From contig NZ_JANZYP010000027.1 of assembly GCF_025506355.1 (NCBI RefSeq), positions 1-64,000 on the forward strand: a DNA stretch of 64,000 nt, written 5' to 3'. The notes beneath the pieces were generated by a model that did no database searches, was not told the origin of the DNA, and worked only from the letters and a program-made list of their open reading frames with translations. Below are positions 24,437 through 36,632 of this stretch, one piece after another. The translations under genes were made by a program, and so were the position numbers. This DNA is from Sphaerisporangium corydalis. GTDB taxonomy: Bacteria > Actinomycetota > Actinomycetes > Streptosporangiales > Streptosporangiaceae. The stretch's first letter is position 1; each line of letters starts with the position of its first letter.

Positions 24437-24654
24437 CGTTCGTCGCAGATGGTGCGGTCCATGTATCGGCGCATGCTGGCCGGCCGCATGTCATTCCAGA
24501 TCACCCCGATGTAGTCGAGGCACTCGGGCTGGGATCCCTGGGTGCCCTCGGCCTGCCAGCCGGGCGGGAGTTCCCGCTCGGCCGGCCAGACCGAGTACTG
24601 CTCCTCGTCGTTGCGCACGACGCGGTAGGCGCCCTCATCCACGTAGTCGTCCAT
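24430..24654 (-). CDS. mbtH: MbtH-like NRPS accessory protein
   Basis: The 74-residue protein starts at ATG 24652-24654 with AAGGGA upstream. The family signature is complete: NDEEQYSVWP, LPPGW, CLDYIGVIWNDMRPASMR. MbtH proteins bind adenylation domains and support their folding and activity. It is first in a two-gene minus-strand unit with the sbnB-like gene, and serves the NRPS proteins encoded at 32-48 kb. Confidence 0.95.
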   Translation of the reverse strand: MDDYVDEGAYRVVRNDEEQYSVWPAERELPPGWQAEGTQGSQPECLDYIGVIWNDMRPASMRRYMDRTICDERC

Positions 24655-24847
24655 CGGCTGTTCCCTTCTGTGTCGGCCGCCCGGTGTGCGGCGGTCAGCC
24701 AACTGTGCGCGCCGCACGGGGTGCGGCGGCAGAGAAGAACGCGCGACAGGAGCGGCGGCCGTGCGGTGCCGGTCCTTCCCTGGCGGGCGCCCGTCCCGGC
24801 GGGCGATGGTCGGATCGCGACACCCCGACTATCTGAGGAGACATCCC

Positions 24848-26185
24848 ATGGACGATGGCGACGGCAGGAAGATCGGCCTGGCCGGTAGACGCTCGTTGCG
24901 CGGCCTCATCGGTGTGCTGGGCGCGGACTTCGCCGCCCTTTCGGCGAACCGCCTGCTGTCCATCGCGGTCCCGTGGCTGGTGCTCACCACCACCGGGAGC
25001 CCCGCCATGACCGGTCTGGTGGCCTTCTGCCAGATCACCCCCTTCGTGATAGCGCAGGCGCTGGCCGGCCCGCTCATCGACCGCATCGGGCCCCGGCGCG
25101 TCGCCATCACCGGCGACCTGGTGTCGATGGCCGCGATGGTGGTCGCGCCCCTGCTGTTCGTGGCCGGCGGGTTGCACCTGTGGGCGCTGATGGTGCTCAT
25201 GGCCGTGGTGGGCGCCGCGGACGGCCCCGCCATCGCCGCCAAATCCGTCTTCGTCCCCTCGGTCACCCGGGCGGCCCGCGCGCCCATCGAACGCGGCACC
25301 GGGCTCATCGCCGCGGTGGAACGCACCGCCACGGTGGCCGGGCCCGGGATCGCCGGCGTGCTGGTGGCCGCGTTCGGCGGCGCCCAGGCACTCTGGCTGG
25401 CGGCGGCCCTGTTCGGCCTGGCGGCCGTCGTCACCACCGCCACACTCGCCGACCCCGCGCCCGACCCCGCCGCGGCCACCACGACGGAGACGGGCGGCTA
25501 CGTCGCCCAGCTCCGGCAGGGCGCCGCGTTCCTCCGCCAGGACGGCCTGCTGCGCGCCATCGTCGGCATGCTGGTCGCCACCAACCTGCTCGACCAGGCC
25601 TTCATGGCGGTCCTGCTGCCGGTGTGGGCGCTGGAGTCCGGGCACGGGGCCGAGACGGTCGGCCTGGTGGTCAGCGTCTTCGCGGGCACCTCCATCCTGG
25701 CCGCGCTCCTGGCCGCCACGCTCGCCGACCGGCTGCCCCGCCACATCGTGTACATGGTCGGCTTCGTGGTCGGCGGGATCCCGCGCTTCATCGTCATGGC
25801 CCTGGGCTTCCCGCTGTGGGTCGTGCTCGCGGTCTTCGCCGTCGGCGGCCTCGGCTCCGGATTCGTCAACCCGATCATCGGCGCCGTGAGCTACGAGCGG
25901 ATCCCCGCGCGGCTGCTCGGGCGGGTCAGGACGCTCACCAGCGCGCTGGCCTGGGCCGGCATCCCCTTCGGCGGCCCGTTCGCGGCGCTCGTCCTCGCGC
26001 TGGCGGGGCTGAACGGCGCCCTGCTGGTCGTCGGCGGCCTCTACCTGGTCGCCATCGTCGTGCCCGGGCTGCGGCCCGAGTGGTCCCAGATGGGCCGGGT
26101 GGCGCCGACGATCGATATCTCCACCGAAAGTGCTCTTACGACCGCAGAGCAAGAGAAAGGCACCAAGAATGGTCGCGCTGCCTGA
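24848..26185 (+). CDS. MFS transporter, probable exporter of the NRPS product
   Basis: The 445-residue protein starts at ATG 24848 behind GAGGAG. It has about 12 hydrophobic segments and an MFS motif-A-like loop (GPLIDRIGPRRVAITGD between TM2 and TM3), plus the repeat-half equivalent ADRLPRHIVY. It belongs to the efflux-type branch (MFS_3/Bcr-like). It is divergent from the MbtH gene and overlaps the regulator downstream by 17 bases. Export of, or self-resistance to, the cluster product is inferred from location. Confidence 0.85.
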   Translation: MDDGDGRKIGLAGRRSLRGLIGVLGADFAALSANRLLSIAVPWLVLTTTGSPAMTGLVAFCQITPFVIAQALAGPLIDRIGPRRVAITGDLVSMAAMVVAPLLFVAGGLHLWALMVLMAVVGAADGPAIAAKSVFVPSVTRAARAPIERGTGLIAAVERTATVAGPGIAGVLVAAFGGAQALWLAAALFGLAAVVTTATLADPAPDPAAATTTETGGYVAQLRQGAAFLRQDGLLRAIVGMLVATNLLDQAFMAVLLPVWALESGHGAETVGLVVSVFAGTSILAALLAATLADRLPRHIVYMVGFVVGGIPRFIVMALGFPLWVVLAVFAVGGLGSGFVNPIIGAVSYERIPARLLGRVRTLTSALAWAGIPFGGPFAALVLALAGLNGALLVVGGLYLVAIVVPGLRPEWSQMGRVAPTIDISTESALTTAEQEKGTKNGRAA

Positions 26186-27287
26186 AATGTCGGTACGTCG
26201 CACGAGACACGAGCCGTTCACCACGAGGACCGAGCCCTTCACCCCCGAGCAGTTCGGCGCGATGCCCGAGCCGTACACCACGCGGTCGCACGACTGGCGG
26301 CACGGCCTCGAACTCGACACGACCGCCGAGACGGCCTACCAGACCATCGTGGAGAACCCCGGCACGAGCACCGAGAAGCTCGCCGAGCTCATGGCGATCA
26401 GCGAGGTGACCGTCCGGTTCGCCCTGGAGCACCTCGCCCGCCTGGAACTGATCACGCGCGAGGACGGGTGCGAGGGGTGGACGGCGATCGAGCCGGAGGT
26501 CGGCCTGGCCGCCCTGCTGGCGCGGCAGCAGGCCGAGCTGGCCCGGCACCAGCAGCAGGTGGAGGACAGCCGGCTGACCGTCGCCCGCCTGCTGACCTCC
26601 TGCGGCCAGCGCAACGCCCAGGACGGCGCCGGTGTGGAATGGGTCATCGGCGGCCACGCGGTGCGGGACCGCACGGCCCGGCTGGCCGCCGACTGCCGGG
26701 AGGAGTACCTGTCGCTCCGCCTCGCCGGCCAGCCGCTGACCAGGACCCTCGACAGCGCCCGCACGATCGACGAGGACATCCTGGAGCGCGGCGTCCCGTC
26801 GCGGTCGATCGTCCTGGACAGCGCGCGCAACGACAAGCCGACCCTGGCCTACCTGCGGTGGGAGATCGGGGCGGGCGCCGACGTGCGCACCCTGCCGACG
26901 CTGCCCGCCCGGGTGCGGATCTTCGACCGGCGCCACGCGGTGGTCTCGGTCGGCAACCTCACCGGGATCGCCGGTGCGCTCACCGTGAGCTGTGACGCCG
27001 TCGTCGACTCGTTCGTCACGCTGTTCTCCAAGCTGTGGGCCGAGGCCGAGCCGCTGGGCGACTGCCGGCCGCGCCGCGGCGACGCGCTGTCGTCGCAGGA
27101 GGTGCACATCCTGAAGCTGTGGGCCCAGGGGCACACCGACGCCTCGGCCGCCCGCCGGATGGAGGTGTCCCTGCGCACCGTGCGGCGGCTGTCGGACCGG
27201 CTGGCCGAACGCCTCGGGACGCGCAGCCGCTTTCAGCTCGGCGTCGTGGCCATCGCCAAGAGGCTCATCGACCCGGCCGAGCTCTGA
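26169..27287 (+). CDS. Transcriptional regulator with N-terminal TrmB-like and C-terminal LuxR HTH
   Basis: The 372-residue protein starts at ATG 26169, set by AAAGG 8 bases upstream and lying inside the MFS gene. Around residues 62-105 is a TrmB-like winged helix (STEKLAELMAISEVTVRFAL). A coiled, Gln-rich stretch (RQQAELARHQQQVEDSR) and a sensor-like middle domain with VEWVIGGHAVRDR and SRSIVLDS follow. The C-terminal LuxR HTH is LSSQEVHILKLWAQGHTDAS to SLRTVRRLSDRL. This architecture is common near actinomycete peptide-product clusters. Likely a cluster-situated regulator; the target is inferred. Confidence 0.8.
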   Translation: MVALPEMSVRRTRHEPFTTRTEPFTPEQFGAMPEPYTTRSHDWRHGLELDTTAETAYQTIVENPGTSTEKLAELMAISEVTVRFALEHLARLELITREDGCEGWTAIEPEVGLAALLARQQAELARHQQQVEDSRLTVARLLTSCGQRNAQDGAGVEWVIGGHAVRDRTARLAADCREEYLSLRLAGQPLTRTLDSARTIDEDILERGVPSRSIVLDSARNDKPTLAYLRWEIGAGADVRTLPTLPARVRIFDRRHAVVSVGNLTGIAGALTVSCDAVVDSFVTLFSKLWAEAEPLGDCRPRRGDALSSQEVHILKLWAQGHTDASAARRMEVSLRTVRRLSDRLAERLGTRSRFQLGVVAIAKRLIDPAEL

Positions 27288-27296
27288 CACCCGGCC

Positions 27297-27383
27297 GAGC
27301 CCTGAGCCCTGGCGGAGCCCTGAGCCCTGGCGGAGCCCTGAGCCCTGGCGGAGCTCTGAGACCGGCGGAGCCCTGAGCCGGCG
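27297..27383. repeat. Tandem 18-bp repeats after the regulator gene
   Basis: Three exact copies of GAGCCCTGAGCCCTGGCG run from 27297 to 27350. Degenerate 17- and 16-base copies follow (27351-27367, 27368-27383). They lie just after the stop at 27287, in the gap between convergent genes. No coding role: the regulator already ended. Confidence 0.85.
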
Positions 27384-27418
27384 TCATCCCGGAGCCGTGC
27401 GTCCCCGTCCGGCGCGGA

Positions 27419-27453
27419 CCCGGGAACGATCACCAATGGTGACCGTTCCCGGG
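27419..27453. terminator. Strong hairpin between the regulator gene and the NRPS operon end
   Basis: The arms CCCGGGAACGATCACC (27419-27434) and GGTGACCGTTCCCGGG (27438-27453) pair over 16 positions with one mismatch and a 3-base loop. It sits between the convergent stops at 27287 and 27495 and can terminate both, including the long NRPS operon. Confidence 0.8.
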
Positions 27454-27494
27454 CGTCGCGCCGGGCAGGGGCGCACGGCTCCGCGCCGTGCGCC

Positions 27495-28484
27495 TCACCC
27501 GCCCGCCGGGGCGCCCACCAGTCCGATCTCCTCGGCGGTGGCCACGCCGCCGAACCGGGCGGTCACCCAGTCGTCGTCGTACACGGTCTTCAGGTAGCGG
27601 TCGCCGAGGTCGGGCGCGATGGCCGCGACGCGCGGCCGGTCGCGGAAGTCCTCCTCTCGTGCCGCGATGGCCGCGAGCACCGACCCGGTCGAGCCGCCGA
27701 CCAGCAGCCCGGTGTTGCGGGCCACGCGGCGGCACTCGCGGATCGCGTCCTCCTCCGCCACGTGGACGATCTCGTGCGCCAGCTCCGGCCGGCACAGCTC
27801 GGGGCGGCGGCTGGCACCGAGCCCGGGGATCCAGCGCCGGCCCGGCTCGGCGCCGAACGTCACCGATCCCTGCGAGTCCACCGCGATGACGCGGGTGTGC
27901 GGCGAGTGCTCGCGCAGGTAGCGCGCGCAGCCGACGAAGGTCCCCGTCGAGCCGGTGCCCACGAACAGGTAGTCGATGTGGCGCAGCCCGGCGAGCAGGC
28001 TCCTGGCCGTGCGCTCGTAGTGCGCCCGGGGGTTGGCGGGGTTGGCGTACTGGTTGAGCCACACCATCTCGGGCTGCGCCCGGATCCGCTCACGGACGTA
28101 GGCGATGCGCGAGCTCAGGTAGCCGCCGTTGGCGTCGGTCTCCCGCACGGTCACCACCTCGGCGCCCAGCGCCCGCATGTGCGCGACGGCCGAGCCGGAG
28201 GTGTTCGGGTCGACCACGCAGGTGAACGGGTACCCCTTGGCCGCGCAGATGGAGCTCAGCGCGATGCCGAGGTTCCCCGACGACGACTCGATCACCGGGA
28301 CGCCCACCGACACGCTTCCGCCGCGTTCGGCGTCCTCGATCAGCCCGATGGCGGTCTTCAGCTTGATCGAGCCGGCCGGGTTGAACCCCTCGATCTTCAG
28401 GTAGACGTCGGCGCGCCGTGACAGGTAGGGCAGGGTCACGAACACGTCGTCCATGACGGCGTCATATGCGTTGGCGTAGATCAC
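27495..28484 (-). CDS. sbnA: SbnA-like N-(2-amino-2-carboxyethyl)-glutamate synthase (diaminopropionate synthesis)
   Basis: The 329-residue PLP enzyme of the cysteine-synthase fold starts at GTG 28482-28484 (GTGA overlap with the previous gene). The PLP lysine is in NPAGSIKLK (Lys41), the substrate loop is ESSSGNLGIAL and the phosphate loop is GTGSTGT. SbnA joins O-phospho-L-serine and L-glutamate; SbnB then releases L-2,3-diaminopropionate. Pairing with the sbnB-like gene in the same locus makes diaminopropionate the expected building block. It is the last gene of the NRPS operon, before the hairpin. Confidence 0.9.
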   Translation of the reverse strand: MIYANAYDAVMDDVFVTLPYLSRRADVYLKIEGFNPAGSIKLKTAIGLIEDAERGGSVSVGVPVIESSSGNLGIALSSICAAKGYPFTCVVDPNTSGSAVAHMRALGAEVVTVRETDANGGYLSSRIAYVRERIRAQPEMVWLNQYANPANPRAHYERTARSLLAGLRHIDYLFVGTGSTGTFVGCARYLREHSPHTRVIAVDSQGSVTFGAEPGRRWIPGLGASRRPELCRPELAHEIVHVAEEDAIRECRRVARNTGLLVGGSTGSVLAAIAAREEDFRDRPRVAAIAPDLGDRYLKTVYDDDWVTARFGGVATAEEIGLVGAPAGG

Positions 28485-29773
28485 GCGAAGACCTCTCGCT
28501 TGTCATGGCGGATCGGCGGCTCGCCGGTGACCCCGTCACGGGCCACCGCGCCGGGGGACTCCCGAGGGCTCCACAGATCCTCAGGGCCCGGTTCGCCGGC
28601 GGCGTACTTGCCGAGGGCGCTGATCAGCAGCCGCATCTCCAGGGCGAGGGACTCCACGAACCGGACCAGCCCGTTCTCGGGGTCCTCGTCGACGGCGACC
28701 AGCGCCGCCCGGCCGAAGCCGACGGCCCGGGCGCCCAGTGCCAGCACCTTGACCGCGCGCGCGCCGTCGTACACGCGCCCGCTGGCGAGCAGCGTGCCCT
28801 CGGGCACACCGATCCGCCGCAGGCACTCACCGAGCGGCAACCCCACGTGGTCCAGGAAGACGCCCGGCGCCCACCCCGTGCCCCCTTCGGCGCCGTCGAC
28901 GGTGACCGCGTCGGCGCCCGCCCGCCACGCCACGGCCGCGGCCGCGGCCACGTCGCGCGCCGGCGGCAGCTTGACCCAGCAGCGGGCCCGGGGATAGTTG
29001 TTGCGCATCAGGTGGACCTGCTGGCGCAGGATCTCGTCGGTGAACGTCCCGGGGCTGCCGCAGCGCAGCACCTGCCCGCCGGCCTGGAGGCGTTCCATGG
29101 CGTACTGGCCGCCGAGCCGCCGCGAGGTCTCCTCGTCGACCATGGTCAGGCCGCCGAGACCCGGCTTGGCGCCCTGGCCGACCTTCAGCTCGAAGGCCAG
29201 CCGCCCCGAGTCCATCAGCCCGCGCACCGAGGGGTCGGTGTAGACGTGGTTCCAGACCTCGGCGTTGGCGTCCTCGGTGCTCTGCTGGACGACGACCCCT
29301 CCGGTGGCCCCCTGCGCCGCCTCGGTGTAGGCGCCGATCCGCTCCAGCAGGGCCAGGTGCTTCCCGCTGGACCGGAACCCGCCCACCGGGGCCACGTTCT
29401 CGCCGATCACCATCGGCAGGCCGATCCGGCCGGCCTGCCGGGCCAGGGCGCACCCGGCGGCGGCCACCCGCGTCGACCCCAGCGCGCTGAGATAGAGCGG
29501 GAACGGCGCGTCGAACCCGCCGAACGACGACTCCAGCGACACGTCCGAGTACAGCGGCTCCCGTGCCAGCTCGATCAGCTTCTCCAGCCGCCGGGGCATG
29601 GACACCGGCGGCACCAGGCGGCAGGCGTCGATCTCGTCCCGGGGAGCCGTGGCGTCCGCGCCGAAGACCGACTCGCCGTACTGTCCGGCGGCCGGGAACA
29701 CCGCGGCGCCGCCCTCACGGGCCCGCCGCCGTACGTCCTGCTCGGGGAACCCCGGAGCCCGCAGCGCGCTCAC
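28481..29773 (-). CDS. FMN-binding glutamate-synthase-like protein lacking the iron-sulfur cysteines
   Basis: The 430-residue protein starts at GTG 29771-29773, overlapping the upstream stop (GTGA). It matches the FMN (beta/alpha)8 domain of glutamate synthase: FELKVGQGAKPGLGG, WVKLPPARDV, ADAVTVDGAEGGTGWAPGVF, VPEGTLLASGRVYDGARAVK and ALGARAVGFGRAAL. In ferredoxin/NADPH-GltS the segment after the last motif holds three Cys for a 3Fe-4S cluster. Here it reads VAVDEDPENGLVRFVESLAL with no Cys, so electron entry must differ. No amidotransferase domain is present. It sits between the AsnA-like and sbnA-like genes. A role in ammonia or imine handling, or glutamate supply, is conjecture. Confidence 0.82.
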   Translation of the reverse strand: MSALRAPGFPEQDVRRRAREGGAAVFPAAGQYGESVFGADATAPRDEIDACRLVPPVSMPRRLEKLIELAREPLYSDVSLESSFGGFDAPFPLYLSALGSTRVAAAGCALARQAGRIGLPMVIGENVAPVGGFRSSGKHLALLERIGAYTEAAQGATGGVVVQQSTEDANAEVWNHVYTDPSVRGLMDSGRLAFELKVGQGAKPGLGGLTMVDEETSRRLGGQYAMERLQAGGQVLRCGSPGTFTDEILRQQVHLMRNNYPRARCWVKLPPARDVAAAAAVAWRAGADAVTVDGAEGGTGWAPGVFLDHVGLPLGECLRRIGVPEGTLLASGRVYDGARAVKVLALGARAVGFGRAALVAVDEDPENGLVRFVESLALEMRLLISALGKYAAGEPGPEDLWSPRESPGAVARDGVTGEPPIRHDKREVFA

Positions 29774-30789
29774 GGCGACACCACCCCGGGCACCTTCGGG
29801 TAGGCGCTGGCCTGCCAGACCGAGTCCAGCCCGGCCACCCAGCGGGTCAGCCGCTCCAGGCCGATGCCGAAGCCGGCGCTGCCCGGGATGCCCTCCCGCA
29901 CGACGTCCAGGTACCAGCCGTACTTCGCGGGGTTCTCGCCGGTCTCCCGCATCCGGGTGACGATCTTGACGTAGTCCGACTCGCGCTCGCCGCCGCTGCA
30001 GATCTCCCCGCAGGACTCCGGCGCGATCAGGTCGAAGCTCATCAGCGTGGACGGGCGCTCGGGGTCCTCCTTGTCGTAGAACCCGCGCGAGCCCTTCGGG
30101 TAGTCGACGATGAAGAACGGCGCCTCGGCGCGGCCGGAGATGAACTCCTCGGCCTGCCAGCCGATCTCGGTGCCCGGGTCGTGCGGGTGGCCGAGCCGGT
30201 CGAGCACCTCGGCGTGGGTCAGCACCTCGAAGGGCTGCTCGACGAACGCCGACAGCTTGGCGGTGTCGCGGCCGATCAGGCGCAGCGCGTCCTCCTGGGT
30301 GGCCAGCGCCTTGCGCACCGCCTGGCGGACCACCCGCTCGGCCAGGGCGATCGCGTCGTCGCGCGACGCGCAGGCGAACTCGACGTCGATCTGGTGGAAC
30401 TCGGCCAGGTGCCGGTGGGTGGAGCTGGTCTCCAGGGGCTCCAGGCGCACGTTCGGCGCGATGAAGAACACCTTGTCGAACGCCACCAGTGAGGTCTGCT
30501 TGTACAGGATGGCGCTGGCCATCAGCTTGTACTGGTGGCCGTAGTAGTCGACGTCCACCTGCTTGGCGCCGCGTGCCCCCGGGTCGGTGACCGGGCCGAT
30601 GAGCGGCTGGAACAGCTCGACGGCGCCCTCCGCCGCCATCAGCTCGCGCGCCCCTGCCACCAGCGCCTGCTGGATCTTGAGCACCGCCTGGGTCCTCGGC
30701 GACGTCAGATGTTCCCGGGGACCGGGCACGTCGGCCACCGCGCGCTCCGCCGGAGTGGGCATGGCGCGGAAGTCCTGCTGTGTGGTCAT
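29770..30789 (-). CDS. Archaeal-type asparagine synthetase A-like protein (class II aaRS paralogue)
   Basis: The 339-residue protein has the catalytic core of aspartyl/asparaginyl-tRNA synthetases: motif 2-like region VRLEPLETSSTHRHLAEFHQ and motif 3 GFGIGLERLTRW. The N-terminal anticodon-binding OB domain is missing. This is the form of archaeal asparagine synthetase A, which amidates aspartate with ATP and ammonia. In this operon, directly after the glutamate mutase genes and in a cluster with two Asn-type adenylation domains, amidation of 3-methylaspartate to 3-methylasparagine is the attractive inference. GGGAGG lies 6 bases before the ATG at 30787-30789. Confidence 0.85.
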   Translation of the reverse strand: MTTQQDFRAMPTPAERAVADVPGPREHLTSPRTQAVLKIQQALVAGARELMAAEGAVELFQPLIGPVTDPGARGAKQVDVDYYGHQYKLMASAILYKQTSLVAFDKVFFIAPNVRLEPLETSSTHRHLAEFHQIDVEFACASRDDAIALAERVVRQAVRKALATQEDALRLIGRDTAKLSAFVEQPFEVLTHAEVLDRLGHPHDPGTEIGWQAEEFISGRAEAPFFIVDYPKGSRGFYDKEDPERPSTLMSFDLIAPESCGEICSGGERESDYVKIVTRMRETGENPAKYGWYLDVVREGIPGSAGFGIGLERLTRWVAGLDSVWQASAYPKVPGVVSP

Positions 30790-30801
30790 GGTGAACCTCC
30801 C

Positions 30802-32070
30802 TTACTGGTGGGCGAAAGCACCGGTGTCGTAGCGATCTCTGACGTAGGACAGGGCGTGCAGCAGTTCGGCGGAGGTGAGCCCGCCCGCCTTCGGCCGGCC
30901 GCCCGTGCCGGTGATCGGCAGCGCGCCGGTCGCCGCCCACTGCAGGCGGCCGTCGTCGGCGATGTAGCTGCGGGTACGTCCGGCGTTGTCCGGGTGCAGG
31001 CAGTACGGGACGTCCAGGTAGCCCAGGGCGAAGGCGGACGTGAGCGCCCTGCCGAGGTCGGCGTGCAGGTCGAGCACCCGCCCGATGATCGAACGCGCCT
31101 CCGCCTCGATGCCGGTCGACGGGGGCGCGCCGAGGCTCGGCCCGCTCGCCCGGCCGGCCCGCGCGGCGACCCGCAGGGCCGTCACGTTCTCGGCGATGGA
31201 CGGGATCTGGCTGGCCTCGGAGGCGGTCTTCACGATCAGGCGGGCCGCGCCGCTGCGCCTGGCCAGCCGTGCGGAGGCCGAGAGCAGGCTCAGCGCCCCG
31301 GTTCGCGTGGCCGGGTACCGGCCCATGTAGGCGTAGATGACCACGTGCCAGGACACCGACGGCAGCAGGTCGGCCGCGATGTCGTGCAGCGCCCGCACGG
31401 CCTCCTCGTCCTGGCCGGCGTGCGTCTGCTGGGCGTAGCTCAGCGAGACGCTCGTGATGCCCTGCTGGGCGAAGAACATGCCCTCCAGGACGCTGATCGC
31501 GATCAGCAGCGAGGGCGGGCACAACTGGCCGAGCATGCACCCGCCGAAGCTCTCCAGGTGCGGCACGGTGCCGGTCTCCGCCAGGGAGGCGAACCGCTGG
31601 GCGACCTCCCGCCAGGCGTGGACCGAGCGGTTGACGGGCGTCCTGCTGTAGGGCAGGCAGTAGGAGATCGGACCGCCCTCGGTGGCGTCCAGCCCGGCGG
31701 CCATGAGGGCCGCGAAGATCGGGCCGGGCGAGGCGGAGCCGTGACGCACCTGCACGGGGAAATCGGCGTCGCGGACGCCGTCGAGCATGTCGCGGGTGAC
31801 CTGGGGGCCCAGTGTCACGATCGGGTAGCCGTTGAGCTCGTCCCCGGCGCGCAGCGCGCGCCCGGCGGAGGCGAAGTCGCCGACGCGGGTGAAGCTGTCG
31901 AGCGTCACCGTCCCCACGGTGCCGGGGCCGGCGTCCTTGGTGGCGATCAGCCCGGCGCGCATTTGCGCGGCGGTGCCGAACCCCATGCGCGGCTGGACCA
32001 CCAGCGTCCCCGTCCGCCGGGCGCGCTCCATGAACGCGTGGAACGTCCCTTCGGGCGCCGCCGGTGTCAT
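30802..32070 (-). CDS. glmE: Glutamate (methylaspartate) mutase E subunit
   Basis: The 422-residue substrate-binding subunit of adenosylcobalamin-dependent glutamate mutase contains VVQPRMGFGTAAQMRAGLIA, GYPIVTLGP, VRHGSASPGPIFAALMAAGL, the ATEGGPISYCLPYSR substrate loop and KTASEASQIPS. With GlmS it rearranges L-glutamate to (2S,3S)-3-methylaspartate, here as a secondary-metabolite precursor. It is about 60 residues shorter than clostridial GlmE. The ATG overlaps the glmS stop (ATGA). The accessory protein GlmL/MutL is not encoded nearby. Confidence 0.92.
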   Translation of the reverse strand: MTPAAPEGTFHAFMERARRTGTLVVQPRMGFGTAAQMRAGLIATKDAGPGTVGTVTLDSFTRVGDFASAGRALRAGDELNGYPIVTLGPQVTRDMLDGVRDADFPVQVRHGSASPGPIFAALMAAGLDATEGGPISYCLPYSRTPVNRSVHAWREVAQRFASLAETGTVPHLESFGGCMLGQLCPPSLLIAISVLEGMFFAQQGITSVSLSYAQQTHAGQDEEAVRALHDIAADLLPSVSWHVVIYAYMGRYPATRTGALSLLSASARLARRSGAARLIVKTASEASQIPSIAENVTALRVAARAGRASGPSLGAPPSTGIEAEARSIIGRVLDLHADLGRALTSAFALGYLDVPYCLHPDNAGRTRSYIADDGRLQWAATGALPITGTGGRPKAGGLTSAELLHALSYVRDRYDTGAFAHQ

Positions 32071-32543
32071 GCCCGCCGCCCCGCGTGCCGTCCCGGCATG
32101 GCCGCGGCCCTGGTCAGCAGGGAACGGAACACCGGGACGGCGGTGTCGCCGACCAGCACCGCGTCGAAGCCGGCGGCGACCAGCTCGTCCACGACGGCGC
32201 GTTCCCGGTCCTCGCTGACGCAGAGCTTGCCGCCGAGGGCGACCGGCACCCGGGCCAGCGACGGCTGGGCGCGCAGCGCCGCGATCACCTGCCGGGCCTC
32301 CTGTGCGCCGTGCCCGTTCACCGTGCTGAGCACGATCATGTCGGGGACGCGGCGCAGCGACTCGTCCATGAGCATCGCGACGGGCACGCAGGCGCCGAGA
32401 TTGGTGACCGACCAGCCGTTCTCCTCCATCAGCATTTGAACGAACAAAAGATTCCAGGTATGCGAATCCGACGGGGTGCTGCTGAGCACCGCATACGGCT
32501 TCGGCCGTTTCTCGGCGATACAGTGCGGGGACATTCCGGTCAC
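32067..32543 (-). CDS. glmS: Glutamate (methylaspartate) mutase S subunit, B12-binding
   Basis: The 158-residue (or 155, from ATG 32534) Rossmann B12-binding subunit begins at GTG 32541-32543. The cobalamin motif is SSTPSDSHTWNLLFV: Asp26 and axial His28 are kept, but the Gly of DxHxxG is Asn31. The later loop VALGGKLCV and GFDAVLVGDTAVP match GlmS. It forms the mutase with the downstream GlmE. The start is ambiguous because AAAGG is only 3 bases from the GTG and 12 from the ATG. Confidence 0.9.
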   Translation of the reverse strand: MTGMSPHCIAEKRPKPYAVLSSTPSDSHTWNLLFVQMLMEENGWSVTNLGACVPVAMLMDESLRRVPDMIVLSTVNGHGAQEARQVIAALRAQPSLARVPVALGGKLCVSEDRERAVVDELVAAGFDAVLVGDTAVPVFRSLLTRAAAMPGRHAGRRA

Positions 32544-32570
32544 TGACCTTTCTGGAGACTTATCAGTGCT

Positions 32571-32615
32571 GTCCGGATCGGACTTCTGATGTTTTGATTA
32601 TGTCGCGATCCGGAC
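32571..32615. promoter_or_regulatory. Inverted repeat in the NRPS-glmS gap
   Basis: A perfect 10-bp inverted repeat, GTCCGGATCG (32571-32580) with CGATCCGGAC (32606-32615), brackets an AT-rich 25-base loop. It lies in the only sizeable gap (90 bases) of the NRPS operon. It may tune read-through or mRNA stability between NRPS and precursor-supply genes, or bind a regulator. It is too small to be a cobalamin riboswitch. Confidence 0.55.
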
Positions 32616-32633
32616 CCGGCCATTACTGGTTAG

Positions 32634-36628
<3,995 letters not shown>

Positions 36629-36632
<4 letters not shown>

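Noticed and set aside
29770-30789. Aspartyl- or asparaginyl-tRNA synthetase (housekeeping or resistance copy)
   Set aside because: The anticodon-binding domain is absent and length matches archaeal asparagine synthetase A. Operon context also argues for small-molecule amidation, though a tRNA-related role is not excluded.
32544-32633. Cobalamin riboswitch before glutamate mutase
   Set aside because: The gap is only 90 bases and contains one simple inverted repeat; a B12 riboswitch needs about 200 bases with a B12-box.
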